64,000 nt of DNA. Origin: Cohnella sp. SGD-V74 (GTDB lineage: Bacteria > Bacillota > Bacilli > Paenibacillales > Paenibacillaceae). The notes beneath the pieces are model-generated. The model was not told where the DNA came from. It made no database searches and saw only the letters and a program-made list of their open reading frames with translations. Location of the stretch: assembly GCF_003001675.1 (NCBI RefSeq), contig NZ_PVYW01000006.1, positions 1-64,000 on the forward strand, given 5' to 3'. Made by a program: the position numbers and the translations under genes. Below are positions 57,000 to 64,000 of the stretch, in pieces; within the stretch, counting starts at the first letter, position 1; the number at the start of each line of letters is the position of its first letter.

Positions 57000-57887
57000 C
57001 TACTTCCGCGACTCTTCGAACGCACGAAGACCGAGCGCGATCGAGCCGCACAGGCCGGCGTTGTCGCCAAGACCCGGAGGCACGATATACGCGTCGATGC
57101 CGTCCGGCTCCAGCGCCGGCGAAGCGACGTAACCCTTCAGTCCGCTGCGAACCTGCTCGCGAATGAGCGGGAACAGCTGCAACTGGTGCATGACGCCGCC
57201 GCCGAGAATGATCTTCTTCGGGGACAGCAGCAAAATTGCGCTCACGAGCGCTTGCCCGATATAGAACGCCTCCATCTCCCACGCCGGGTGATCCGCAGGC
57301 AGCTCGCTGCCTTTCACCTTCCACCTGGCTTCGAGAGCCGGCCCCGCGGCCATGCCTTCCAAACAATCGCCGTGATACGGGCATTTGCCCTCGTACGTAT
57401 CGTCTGGATGCCGTCTCGTCAGCACGTGGCCGCCTTCCGGGTGCACGAGCCCGTGCACCATGTTGCCTTCGGCATAGACACCGACGCCGACGCCCGTGCC
57501 GATCGTGTAGTACAAGCAGCTATCCAACCCTTTGGCCGCGCCCCAAGTCGCCTCGCCGAGCGCCGCCGCATTCACGTCCGTATCCCAGCCGATCGGGACA
57601 TCGAGCACCTTCTTCAGCTCCGGCAGCACCGGATAGTTCGACCATCCCGGCTTCGGGGTCGTCGTCACATAGCCATACTGAGCGCTTTCGCGGTCGATAT
57701 TGATCGGTCCGAACGACCCGATGCCGATCGCCTCCACCTGCTTGTCCCGGAAATACGCCTCTACCTGCGCCAGCGTCTTCTCCGGCTGTTCCGTCGGAAA
57801 GCTGATCCGATCGAGAACTTCCCCTTTTTCATTGCCGATTCCGCACACGAACTTCGTCCCGCCCGCTTCTACCGCTCCGATAAGCAA
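57000..57887 (-). CDS. ROK-family sugar kinase (fructokinase type)
   Basis: 295 residues. ATP loop GAVEAGGTKFVCGI, catalytic Asp region WDTDVNAAALGEATWG, TIGTGVGVGVYAEG, and the zinc site HPEGGH ... KCPYHGDCLEGMAAG. The GxEAGGTK start and CPYHGDCLEG zinc motif are typical of Bacillus ROK fructokinases (ScrK/GmuE/YdhR). Phosphorylates fructose or a related hexose. TTG 57887 with GGGGGA upstream; the nearby ATG is out of frame. It follows thrC by 30 bp and shares its transcript. Confidence 0.9.
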   Translation of the reverse strand: MLIGAVEAGGTKFVCGIGNEKGEVLDRISFPTEQPEKTLAQVEAYFRDKQVEAIGIGSFGPINIDRESAQYGYVTTTPKPGWSNYPVLPELKKVLDVPIGWDTDVNAAALGEATWGAAKGLDSCLYYTIGTGVGVGVYAEGNMVHGLVHPEGGHVLTRRHPDDTYEGKCPYHGDCLEGMAAGPALEARWKVKGSELPADHPAWEMEAFYIGQALVSAILLLSPKKIILGGGVMHQLQLFPLIREQVRSGLKGYVASPALEPDGIDAYIVPPGLGDNAGLCGSIALGLRAFEESRK

Positions 57888-57917
57888 TCCATTTTCCCCC
57901 GTTTCGTTGTTGTCGGT

Positions 57918-59321
57918 CTAGCCGTCCACTCGATAAAAGTCCACCAACAGCGCCGCGACCGCAGCTTCCGAATTGTCGACGTCGACTTGCCGCTGCGGCT
58001 TGTCGAACAGCTCGGAGATCCGCTCCGGGAATTCCTGCTCGATACCGATCAGCTTGATCGCCTCGTCGAACTTCGCCGGATGCGCCGTCGCCAGCGAGAC
58101 GAAGACGCCGTCGCTCTTGTTGCCCGCGCGCTCATATGCCGCCACGCCGCAAGCCGAATGGGGGTCCAGCAAATAGCCGTGCTCTTCCTTATACTTGCGG
58201 ATCGTCTCCAGACACTCCTCGTTGGACACGCTGTAGGCCGACAGATCGCGCTGAATGCGCGCGACTTCTTCCTCAGTAAAGGTAAGCTGGCCCTCCGCCT
58301 TGAACCGATCCATCCGTGCCGTGACCTCTGCGGAATCTTCGCCGAGGAAGCAGTACAGATAACGCTCGAAATTGCTCGCGATCTGAATGTCCATCGACGG
58401 GCTGTGCGTGCTGCGGAAGCCTTCCGGCTTGTACACGCCTTCGCGGATGAACCGCTCCAGAATGTTGTTTTCGTTCGTCGCCAGCAAGAGCTGTTTGATC
58501 GGAACACCCATTTTCTTGGCCAGATAGCCGGAGAAAATGTTGCCGAAGTTGCCCGTCGGCACACTGACGTTGACGCCGTTCGCCCGAGCCTCTGCCGGCA
58601 GCTTCAAGTAAGCGTAGAAATAGTACACCGCCTGCGCCAAAATGCGCACGAAGTTAATCGAGTTGATCGCCCGAAGGTGATACTTGGTCTTAAACGAGAC
58701 GTCGGCGAACAGATCCTTGATAATGCGCTGGCAATCGTCGAAATTGCCTTCCACGGACAGGTTCAGCACGTTGTCGTCCTGCACCGTCGTCATTTGCAGC
58801 TCCTGCACCCGGCTGACCTTGCCGTTCGGGTGCAGAATGCAGATCTGAATGCCTTCCTTGCCGCGAACGCTGCTGATCGCCGAAGCTCCCGTATCGCCCG
58901 AGGTCGCGCCGAGAATGTTGATCACTTCGCCGCGCTTCTTCGCCACGTAAGCGTACAGATTGCCCATAAACTGCAAGGCGACGTCCTTGAACGCGAATGT
59001 CGGACCGTGGAACAGCTCCATGACGCTCAGCTCGTCGTTGATCTTCTTCAGCGGCAGAACGTCGGGGCTCGTGAATCCGGCGTAGCTGTCTTCGATCAGC
59101 TTGCGCAGATCCTCGTCCGGAATTTCTCCGTTCGTATATAAGGAAAAGACGTTAAACATCACTTCCGGGAAGGACAAGCCCGACCAGGCTTGCAGCTGTT
59201 CTTCCGCAATGGCCGGAATCGTCTCGGGAACGATCAGCCCCCCGTCTTCGCCCAGTCCCATCAGGAACATATCGATAAAGCCGATCGGCGCGACTTTCCC
59301 TCTCGTGCTTATATACTTCAT
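57918..59321 (-). CDS. thrC: Threonine synthase
   Basis: 467 residues, the long form of ThrC. Seen: N-terminal MKYISTRGKVAPIGFIDMFLMGLGEDGGLIVPE, PLP-binding Lys in HGPTFAFKDVALQFMGNL, phosphate loop ATSGDTGASAISSV and SVPTGNFGNIFSGYLAKKMG. Converts O-phospho-L-homoserine to threonine. ATG 59321 (AAGGAGAG upstream) fits family N-termini; the longer in-frame start at 59372 does not. No other thr gene is near; homoserine kinase is not here. No T-box leader was seen in the short upstream gap. Confidence 0.95.
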   Translation of the reverse strand: MKYISTRGKVAPIGFIDMFLMGLGEDGGLIVPETIPAIAEEQLQAWSGLSFPEVMFNVFSLYTNGEIPDEDLRKLIEDSYAGFTSPDVLPLKKINDELSVMELFHGPTFAFKDVALQFMGNLYAYVAKKRGEVINILGATSGDTGASAISSVRGKEGIQICILHPNGKVSRVQELQMTTVQDDNVLNLSVEGNFDDCQRIIKDLFADVSFKTKYHLRAINSINFVRILAQAVYYFYAYLKLPAEARANGVNVSVPTGNFGNIFSGYLAKKMGVPIKQLLLATNENNILERFIREGVYKPEGFRSTHSPSMDIQIASNFERYLYCFLGEDSAEVTARMDRFKAEGQLTFTEEEVARIQRDLSAYSVSNEECLETIRKYKEEHGYLLDPHSACGVAAYERAGNKSDGVFVSLATAHPAKFDEAIKLIGIEQEFPERISELFDKPQRQVDVDNSEAAVAALLVDFYRVDG

Positions 59322-59417
59322 ATTCGGTTTTCTCTCCTTGACGCCAAGATGGCCTGGCCTAATATTCTTCATCCATTGTGGACGAAAGCGGCCATAATTT
59401 CAATAAGCTGTTCGCGG

Positions 59418-60365
59418 TTATTCACAGACGAGCACTTGCCGGGAAAATCGGTTGCCCTTATTCACCGCACAACGGTCTCGTATCTCGAACCCGGCTTCCC
59501 GGACGAACGAATCCATCTCCTCGATCGTAACGACGACGGCTCTGGAAGCGAAACGTCTGGCGCTGCGCATCATCTCCGCCTTCTCGGAGTCGGAGAGAAC
59601 GGAACACAGATTGTAAGGCATATCGATGATCGCGACATCGAACCGTTCCTCGATCTCCCTCATATCGCCGAGCGTTACGGAAGACGGAGAACCGTAGCCG
59701 TAATAAGCCAAATTTTCCCGCGCGCCGAGAGCAGCCAGAGGATTGACGTCCCTTCCGACGATGTCGACGCCCAGCGACATCGCCTCCAGCAGCACCGTTC
59801 CGATGCCGCAGCACGGATCGATCGCGCGCACGCCTGCCGTGCGCGGCACTGCGATGTTAACGACCGAGCGGGCGACGCGGTTGCTTAACGCCGTTGAATA
59901 TTGACGGGGTTGATCGCGATGCTTCATCCAATCTGTATTCCCGCGCCGCAGCTCTCCGAACACCCAACGGCCGCCGAATCGGGCGAAGCCGAATTCCCGC
60001 TCCGGACTGCGCATGTCCGCCCGGCCGCGAATTCGAAATCCGACCTCCCGTTCCAGCTCGCGCTTAAGGGCGTAATCGAAGCGCCCTTGCTCTTCCGGGT
60101 CGTCGTTATCGATCGCCGACACTTTGAACGTCCGCCCGTCCAGTTCCACGCGAGCCCCCGCCAATTCGGCCAACTCCGCCAGTTCGTCGCTTTCGCACAG
60201 GACTCGAATTCGATTTTTAATGAAAGGGCTGCGACCGGGCTCGACCTCTTCCCGGCTCCCGATCAGATTATTCCGGCAATCCGCTCCCAACAAACAACGC
60301 ATCTCGAGCAAGCATAAGCCGCGCTCCTCTTCGGTGGAAGCAATCGCATACAGGTAGTCCGCCAA
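59418..60365 (-). CDS. TRM11/TrmG10-like RNA methyltransferase
   Basis: 315 residues. N-terminal THUMP-like half; C-terminal Rossmann methyltransferase with QYSTALSNRVARSVVNIAVP, motif I AIDPCCGIGTVLLEAM, acidic VGRDVNPLAALGARENL and motif IV DMPYN, a variant of the (D/N)PPY of base-amino methylases. Most like tRNA G10 N2-methylase (TRM11) family members in Bacilli. Middle and end are canonical. Runs toward thrC with about 96 bp between. Confidence 0.82.
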   Translation of the reverse strand: MADYLYAIASTEEERGLCLLEMRCLLGADCRNNLIGSREEVEPGRSPFIKNRIRVLCESDELAELAELAGARVELDGRTFKVSAIDNDDPEEQGRFDYALKRELEREVGFRIRGRADMRSPEREFGFARFGGRWVFGELRRGNTDWMKHRDQPRQYSTALSNRVARSVVNIAVPRTAGVRAIDPCCGIGTVLLEAMSLGVDIVGRDVNPLAALGARENLAYYGYGSPSSVTLGDMREIEERFDVAIIDMPYNLCSVLSDSEKAEMMRSARRFASRAVVVTIEEMDSFVREAGFEIRDRCAVNKGNRFSRQVLVCE

Positions 60366-60533
60366 CTTCTATCCTCGTCCTTTTCCAATATCGTCATCTT
60401 CTATTGTAGAACGAATTTCCTCTCCAAGCCAAAATACGAGACAACATCGCCACAATCGCCATTGGAATGCCGCAGCGAAAAGGGCTACGATAAGATCAGC
60501 AACCAAGCCGAACCGTTATGGAGGAATGTCCGC

Positions 60534-61361
60534 ATGTCCTATCTATCCGTCAGCACCTGGAGCTTGCATCGCCTGCTCGGCCCTCTTCGCTGGACGTCAT
60601 GGGACGCCGAGAACGGCGAACACCGCACGCACGAACAGCCTCAGCCGCAAGTCCATTCGCTTCTGGAATTGCCCGGCGAAGCCGCGCGCAGAGGCTACGC
60701 CGCCGTGGAGGTATGCCACTTTCATTTCCCGTCCGTCGAAGTTTCTTATCTTGCGCAGCTGCCTCAGGCCTTCGCCGAAGCCGGCGTGTCCTTCGATACG
60801 CTGCTGCTTGACTACGGCGATCCGTCGGCAACGGATGAAATCCGGCAAGCCGCCGACGTCAAGCTGTTCCGCGAATGGATCGACGTCGCCTCGCAATGCG
60901 GCGCGAAGCGGATTCGCATCGTAGCGGGAGAAGCGCAGCCGACCGATGAGCAAGCGATCCTCAGATCCGCCCAAGCGCTGCGGGAGCTGGCCGAGTATGC
61001 GTCCGCTCGCGGAGTGCGAGTCGTTACGGAAAACTTCAAGGCGTTGACCTCCACCGGCGAGAGCAGCGTCAAGCTGCTGAACTCGGCGGGCGACGGCGTC
61101 GGCATGATTACCGACTTCGGCAACTACAAGGGCGAGACCAAGTACAGCGAGATCGCGATGACCGCGCCGCGCAGTTCGTCCGTGCATGTCAAACCCGCCT
61201 ACGACGAGAACGGCATACCCGACGAAGCCGAATTGATTCGATGCCTCGAAGCCGTCCGGGGGACGGGCTACGATGGGGCGTTCGTCCTGATCTACGACGG
61301 CCCGGGAGATATGTGGGAAGGGCTCGAGCGGGTGAAGCGAATCGTCGCTCCGTACGTATAA
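60534..61361 (+). CDS. Sugar phosphate isomerase/epimerase-like TIM barrel protein
   Basis: 275 residues, AP_endonuc_2-type TIM barrel: SVSTWSLHRLLGPLRW, GYAAVEVCHFHFPS, RIRIVAGEAQPTDEQAI, VRVVTENFKALTST, GMITDFGNYKGETKY, SSVHVKPAYDENG, GYDGAFVLIYDGPGD. Metal-binding Glu/Asp/His occupy expected strand ends (TENF, DFGN, HVK, Glu in AVEV). Substrate unknown. ATG 60534 with GGAGGAATG eight bases away; the earlier TTG is rejected. Monocistronic, closed by a terminator. Confidence 0.87.
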   Translation: MSYLSVSTWSLHRLLGPLRWTSWDAENGEHRTHEQPQPQVHSLLELPGEAARRGYAAVEVCHFHFPSVEVSYLAQLPQAFAEAGVSFDTLLLDYGDPSATDEIRQAADVKLFREWIDVASQCGAKRIRIVAGEAQPTDEQAILRSAQALRELAEYASARGVRVVTENFKALTSTGESSVKLLNSAGDGVGMITDFGNYKGETKYSEIAMTAPRSSSVHVKPAYDENGIPDEAELIRCLEAVRGTGYDGAFVLIYDGPGDMWEGLERVKRIVAPYV

Positions 61362-61367
61362 AGGAAT

Positions 61368-61410
61368 AAGAGCCCCTGCGCCGGACGATTCCGGCGCGGG
61401 GGCTCTTCCT
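61368..61410. terminator. Bidirectional terminator
   Basis: AAGAGCCCCTGCGCCGG pairs with CCGGCGCGGGGGCTCTT, one mismatch, between convergent genes. Confidence 0.88.
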
Positions 61411-62066
61411 TATTCGACGACGATCTTGACCGCGCTCGTCTGACCCGGGTAGGATTGGTTGACCAGCCCTGTCGTCCAGGCTCTCGCCTCTTTGCCCACG
61501 AGCGAGTCGTCGACGTCAAGCTCCTCCCGTCCGTCGCCGGACAACAATTTTCCATCGGCGGTCAAGCCGACCCAGAACGCTTCCGGGTCGTCCATGTTGC
61601 CGTTTTTCTTGTTTTCGTTCACGATCAGCACCCGTTTTCCGTCGACAGATTCGATTTTGCCGACGACGGCAGGCTCGCCCTCGCAGCATTCCCGCACCGT
61701 AATATCCACCGGAAACGGCTCGCCGGCCAACTCGAACAAACTCGCCTTGAACGCCTCGATGTCCGCCTCCGTCGGCGCTCTCTCGAACTCCCCGTAAGGA
61801 CGAACTTCCATATGGACGGCATCCTCGGTCGAATAGACGAATTGCAGCTCCAGCGCATGCTTCTCCCGCAATTCTTCCCATTGCCCGGTCAGTGTGTCTT
61901 GGATCGCTTGCAGCCCCGTCGATGAAGGCGACGGAATGTCCAGCGGCATCGACGACGCAACGGGAGACGGTGAAACAGGCGCAGCGGCAGCCGGATTATC
62001 GTCCGGCGCCCGAGCTCCGCAACCGCTTAAGAGAGCCGCCAACAGCACCACGATGAGTTTCTTCAT
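61410..62066 (-). CDS. Lipoprotein of unknown function
   Basis: 218 residues. Lipobox MKKLIVVLLAALLSGCGA, a Pro/Ala/Ser linker, then a helical segment (ALELQFVYSTEDAVHMEVRPYGEF) and a C-terminal beta-rich part: FPVDITVRECCEGEPAVVGKIESVDGKRVLIVNENKK and FWVGLTADGKLLSGDGRE. The C-terminal piece resembles DUF3221-like small beta barrels, but I am not certain. ATG 62066 with GGAGG; the upstream in-frame start lacks a signal peptide. Downstream of the MFS gene by about 95 bp. Confidence 0.7.
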   Translation of the reverse strand: MKKLIVVLLAALLSGCGARAPDDNPAAAAPVSPSPVASSMPLDIPSPSSTGLQAIQDTLTGQWEELREKHALELQFVYSTEDAVHMEVRPYGEFERAPTEADIEAFKASLFELAGEPFPVDITVRECCEGEPAVVGKIESVDGKRVLIVNENKKNGNMDDPEAFWVGLTADGKLLSGDGREELDVDDSLVGKEARAWTTGLVNQSYPGQTSAVKIVVE

Positions 62067-62161
62067 ATCTTCTGCAACCTCCTCCGCCGTTGAAAGTCTA
62101 TTTTCCAATTAAACGGAAAATAAGGCGAAAAGGTTGCACTCGACGCCGGAAGATCGCCGCG

Positions 62162-63385
62162 TCATTTCCCTGCCAGGATGGACGCCAGCTTGCGCTCTCC
62201 CCTCGCGTAGAACACGATCGCGCTGACCGCGACGACCGCCATCGTCAGGAACAGCACGGTGCCGTTATAGCCGCTCAGCAGCATTCCGCCGATCCACGGG
62301 CCGAGAAAATGGCCGAGGCTGGAGAACGACTGCGCCCCGTAGTACGCGCCTCTCATGCCGTCTGGAGCGATCCGATCCGTGAGCATGTTGCCTGCGGGGA
62401 AGGTCAGCATTTCTCCGAAAGTGAATACGATCATCGAGAGAATAAACGTTGTCCAGCCGCTCGACAATCCGAATCCGACGTTGCCGAGGGCATAGAAGAC
62501 GACGCCGATCGTGAGCACCGTCAGCGGCTTCAGTCCGTCGGCCCATTTCGTGAATGGAACCTGCAGGGCGACGACCGTCACTGCGTTGACGCTCATCATG
62601 ACCGCGAACATGGCGACCCCGTCGGCGAACTTGCCCCCGACGTACTGGGACAGCGTAACCGTCATCTGCGAATAGCCGATTGCGGTCACGACGCCTCCGA
62701 GCAAATAGTACCGAAGCACGATATCGCGCCTCACGACGTTCCACACCGACGCGAACGTGTTGACCGCTTTATTTTCCCCCTCGATCTTGCGGATTCCGAA
62801 CTTGTTCAACAACAGATATAACGACAAAGCATATGCCCAGTAGATGCAACCGGTGATATAAAAAGGAAGCGTACTGTCGAGAGCGGCGAACAGAGCGCCA
62901 AGCAGCGGCCCTACGGCAACCCCGATATTAATGGCGAGATAACGCAGCGAGAATACTTTGAACCGTCTCTCCTTATCCGTCAGATCGGCCATCAGCGCCT
63001 GGGACACCGGTTCGTAGAACGAACGGCACAAGCCGTTGAGCAAGCTGAGCAAGAAAAACAGCGCCACGCTGTCGGACATCGCGAACCCGAGAAACACGAC
63101 TCCCCATCCAACCAACGCCCCAAGCAAAATCAACCGTCTTCCGAACAAATCGGACAATGTGCCGCCGATAAACCCGCCCGCCATCCCGGCCAGCGATCCC
63201 GCTCCGATAATGGCTCCGATCATAACCGCGCCGACGTCCGTATGCTTCGCCAAATAGATCGCCAGAAAAGGCAGGCTCATCGAGGAAGCCAACCGGGCAA
63301 GAATCGTGCCCAGCAGCAAGGAATGGACGATAGGGTGGTAGGCTCGGCCGAATTCCAGGATGCTGTTGGTCCATTTGTTTGTCAT
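62162..63385 (-). CDS. MFS-type efflux transporter (12 TM)
   Basis: 407 residues with twelve hydrophobic segments. MFS signature GGFIGGTLSDLFGRRLILLGAL between helices 2 and 3 and the matching ADGLKPLTVLTIG loop between 8 and 9; helix 5 region LRYLAINIGVAVGPLLGALFAA has the drug/H+ antiporter motif C form. Best match by eye is the DHA1/MdtH/YttB group, so drug or metabolite export. A 17-bp dyad upstream suggests repression by an absent TetR/MarR-type regulator. Confidence 0.9.
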   Translation of the reverse strand: MTNKWTNSILEFGRAYHPIVHSLLLGTILARLASSMSLPFLAIYLAKHTDVGAVMIGAIIGAGSLAGMAGGFIGGTLSDLFGRRLILLGALVGWGVVFLGFAMSDSVALFFLLSLLNGLCRSFYEPVSQALMADLTDKERRFKVFSLRYLAINIGVAVGPLLGALFAALDSTLPFYITGCIYWAYALSLYLLLNKFGIRKIEGENKAVNTFASVWNVVRRDIVLRYYLLGGVVTAIGYSQMTVTLSQYVGGKFADGVAMFAVMMSVNAVTVVALQVPFTKWADGLKPLTVLTIGVVFYALGNVGFGLSSGWTTFILSMIVFTFGEMLTFPAGNMLTDRIAPDGMRGAYYGAQSFSSLGHFLGPWIGGMLLSGYNGTVLFLTMAVVAVSAIVFYARGERKLASILAGK

Positions 63386-63407
63386 GTTCGGCCACTCCCA
63401 ATCATTT

Positions 63408-63424
63408 GTTTCATCTGATGAAAC
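63408..63424. promoter_or_regulatory. Operator-like dyad upstream of the MFS gene
   Basis: GTTTCATCTGATGAAAC is a perfect 8-1-8 inverted repeat, followed by a further TTTCAT half-site at about 63429. It sits 23 bp before the start codon, where a repressor would block transcription. Confidence 0.6.
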
Positions 63425-63566
63425 CTGGTTTCATAAAATAACTCTATTTAGAATGTAATAGTACCGAACTTTCGCAACAATCTCCATCCCTATTTTTTGT
63501 ACAATAACAAGCAAAACGACGCCCTCACCCTTCTTCCCCTGACCCACGCGCATTCAGAAACGCCAA

Positions 63567-63606
63567 AGAAGACCGCCAGGACCTGATTCGTCCTTGACGG
63601 TCTTCG
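63567..63606 (-). terminator. Terminator of the FAD oxidoreductase gene
   Basis: AAGACCGTCAAGGAC pairs with GTCCTGGCGGTCTT (one mismatch) on the minus strand, followed by CTTTGGCGTTT. Located just after the stop at 63620. Confidence 0.8.
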
Positions 63607-63619
63607 GGCGCAGGAAGCG

Positions 63620-64000
63620 CTATTCCACCACGGCTCCGCTTGCGGCCAGCTCCTGCCGAAGAAGGCCAATGTCCAGCTCGGAAGGCAGCTTACCCAGCTT
63701 CACGGCCAAGCCCGCCGCCGTTCCGGCCGCTTGCCCGGTCGCCATGCAGCTTGGCGTGAGGCGCGTCGTCGCCAGCGCTTCGTGGGAAGTCGAGATGCAG
63801 CGGCCCCCGGCCAGCAGATTGTCGATGCCTTTGGGCAGCAAGCAGCGATAAGGGATGTCGTACGCGCCGTCGCCTTGCACCCAAGCGGCTGTCACCCCTT
63901 TGCCGGAAGGGTCGTGAATGTCGATCGGGTAGCCGCTGCGGGCGATCGTGTCCGGGAATCTGCGTCCTTGCACGACATCCTCCGCCTGCAGTGCGTAATG
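63620..64000 (-). CDS. FAD-dependent oxidoreductase, C-terminal part (5' cut by window)
   Basis: The frame is open to the right window edge, giving 126 residues. Seen: EDVVQGRRFPDTIARSGYPIDIHDPSGKG, then YDIPYRCLLPKGIDNLLAGGRCISTSHEALATTRLTPSCMATGQAAGTAAGLAVKLG, the C-terminal FAD-binding block of the FAD_oxidored (PF12831-type) family. These enzymes are often found beside sugar or uronate genes in Paenibacillaceae, but substrates vary. N-terminal Rossmann part is outside the window. Confidence 0.88.
   Translation of the reverse strand, partial: HYALQAEDVVQGRRFPDTIARSGYPIDIHDPSGKGVTAAWVQGDGAYDIPYRCLLPKGIDNLLAGGRCISTSHEALATTRLTPSCMATGQAAGTAAGLAVKLGKLPSELDIGLLRQELAASGAVVE

Noticed and set aside
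57186..59141. 651-aa plus-strand frame opposite the ROK kinase and thrC
   Set aside because: Runs across two clear genes on the other strand; high-GC shadow.

Overview
The window looks like chromosomal DNA from a high-GC, spore-former-type Bacillota of the Paenibacillaceae (Paenibacillus/Cohnella-like). The basis is gene content only: an S-layer-homology (SLH) surface protein, copper-amine-oxidase-type stalk protein, YesM/YesN with LplB/YtcP-type sugar transport, a GH42 beta-galactosidase, Bacillus-type TerD/TerC/TelA genes, strong AGGAGG ribosome sites and frequent TTG/GTG starts. No rRNA, tRNA, CRISPR or prophage was seen. No database search was run; family names come from motifs read in the translations.

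Layout. 1-320: tail of an IS605-type tnpB with its right end. 364-5022: ArsR regulator, YjgB-like secreted protein, SWIM-SNF2 helicase. 5041-5450: a 51-bp tandem repeat array. 5538-11555: a 2005-aa SLH surface protein. 11695-12235: 52-bp repeats and a frameshifted histidine kinase remnant. 12379-13964: Lrp regulator with two half-size chromate transporters. 13984-19677: a five-gene overlapping operon (TPR/BTAD regulator, pseudo-phosphatase, SpoIIE-type phosphatase, RsbW-like kinase, RsbV-like STAS). 19834-23450: stalk protein, ECF sigma factor, AIM24-type protein and an unknown. 23598-23830: more 52-bp repeats. 23922-35033: sugar locus (GH42, two solute-binding lipoproteins, two-component system, two permeases). 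35483-36385: methyltransferase and a long palindromic element.

The centrepiece is 36394-48715: a nearly complete Ter stress-response locus. It holds four TerD proteins, a TerA-like protein, TerC, then a predicted biosynthetic module (CitE-like lyase, TRSP phosphoribosyltransferase, StiP/PELOTA protein, HAD phosphatase, ATP-grasp ligase), then an XpaC-like membrane protein and TelA. The first TerD gene has a textbook sigmaW-type promoter (TGAAAC-N16-CGTA). The divergent operon (DUF4358 lipoprotein, MBOAT acyltransferase, DHHW protein, DUF4358 lipoprotein) has a sigmaX-type promoter (TGTAAC-N17-CGTC). The two sets together look like an envelope-stress island.

53445-64000 is mixed: NlpC/P60 endopeptidase, His-rich CDF zinc exporter with a metal-type operator, secreted asparaginase with a TnrA/GlnR box, threonine synthase with an ROK kinase, an RNA methyltransferase, a sugar isomerase-like protein, a lipoprotein, an MFS exporter and a cut-off FAD oxidoreductase.

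The other notable theme is non-coding repetition: helically phased 51-52-bp tandem arrays at four sites (three share a TTAGAACA core) and three different MITE-like elements with terminal inverted repeats.
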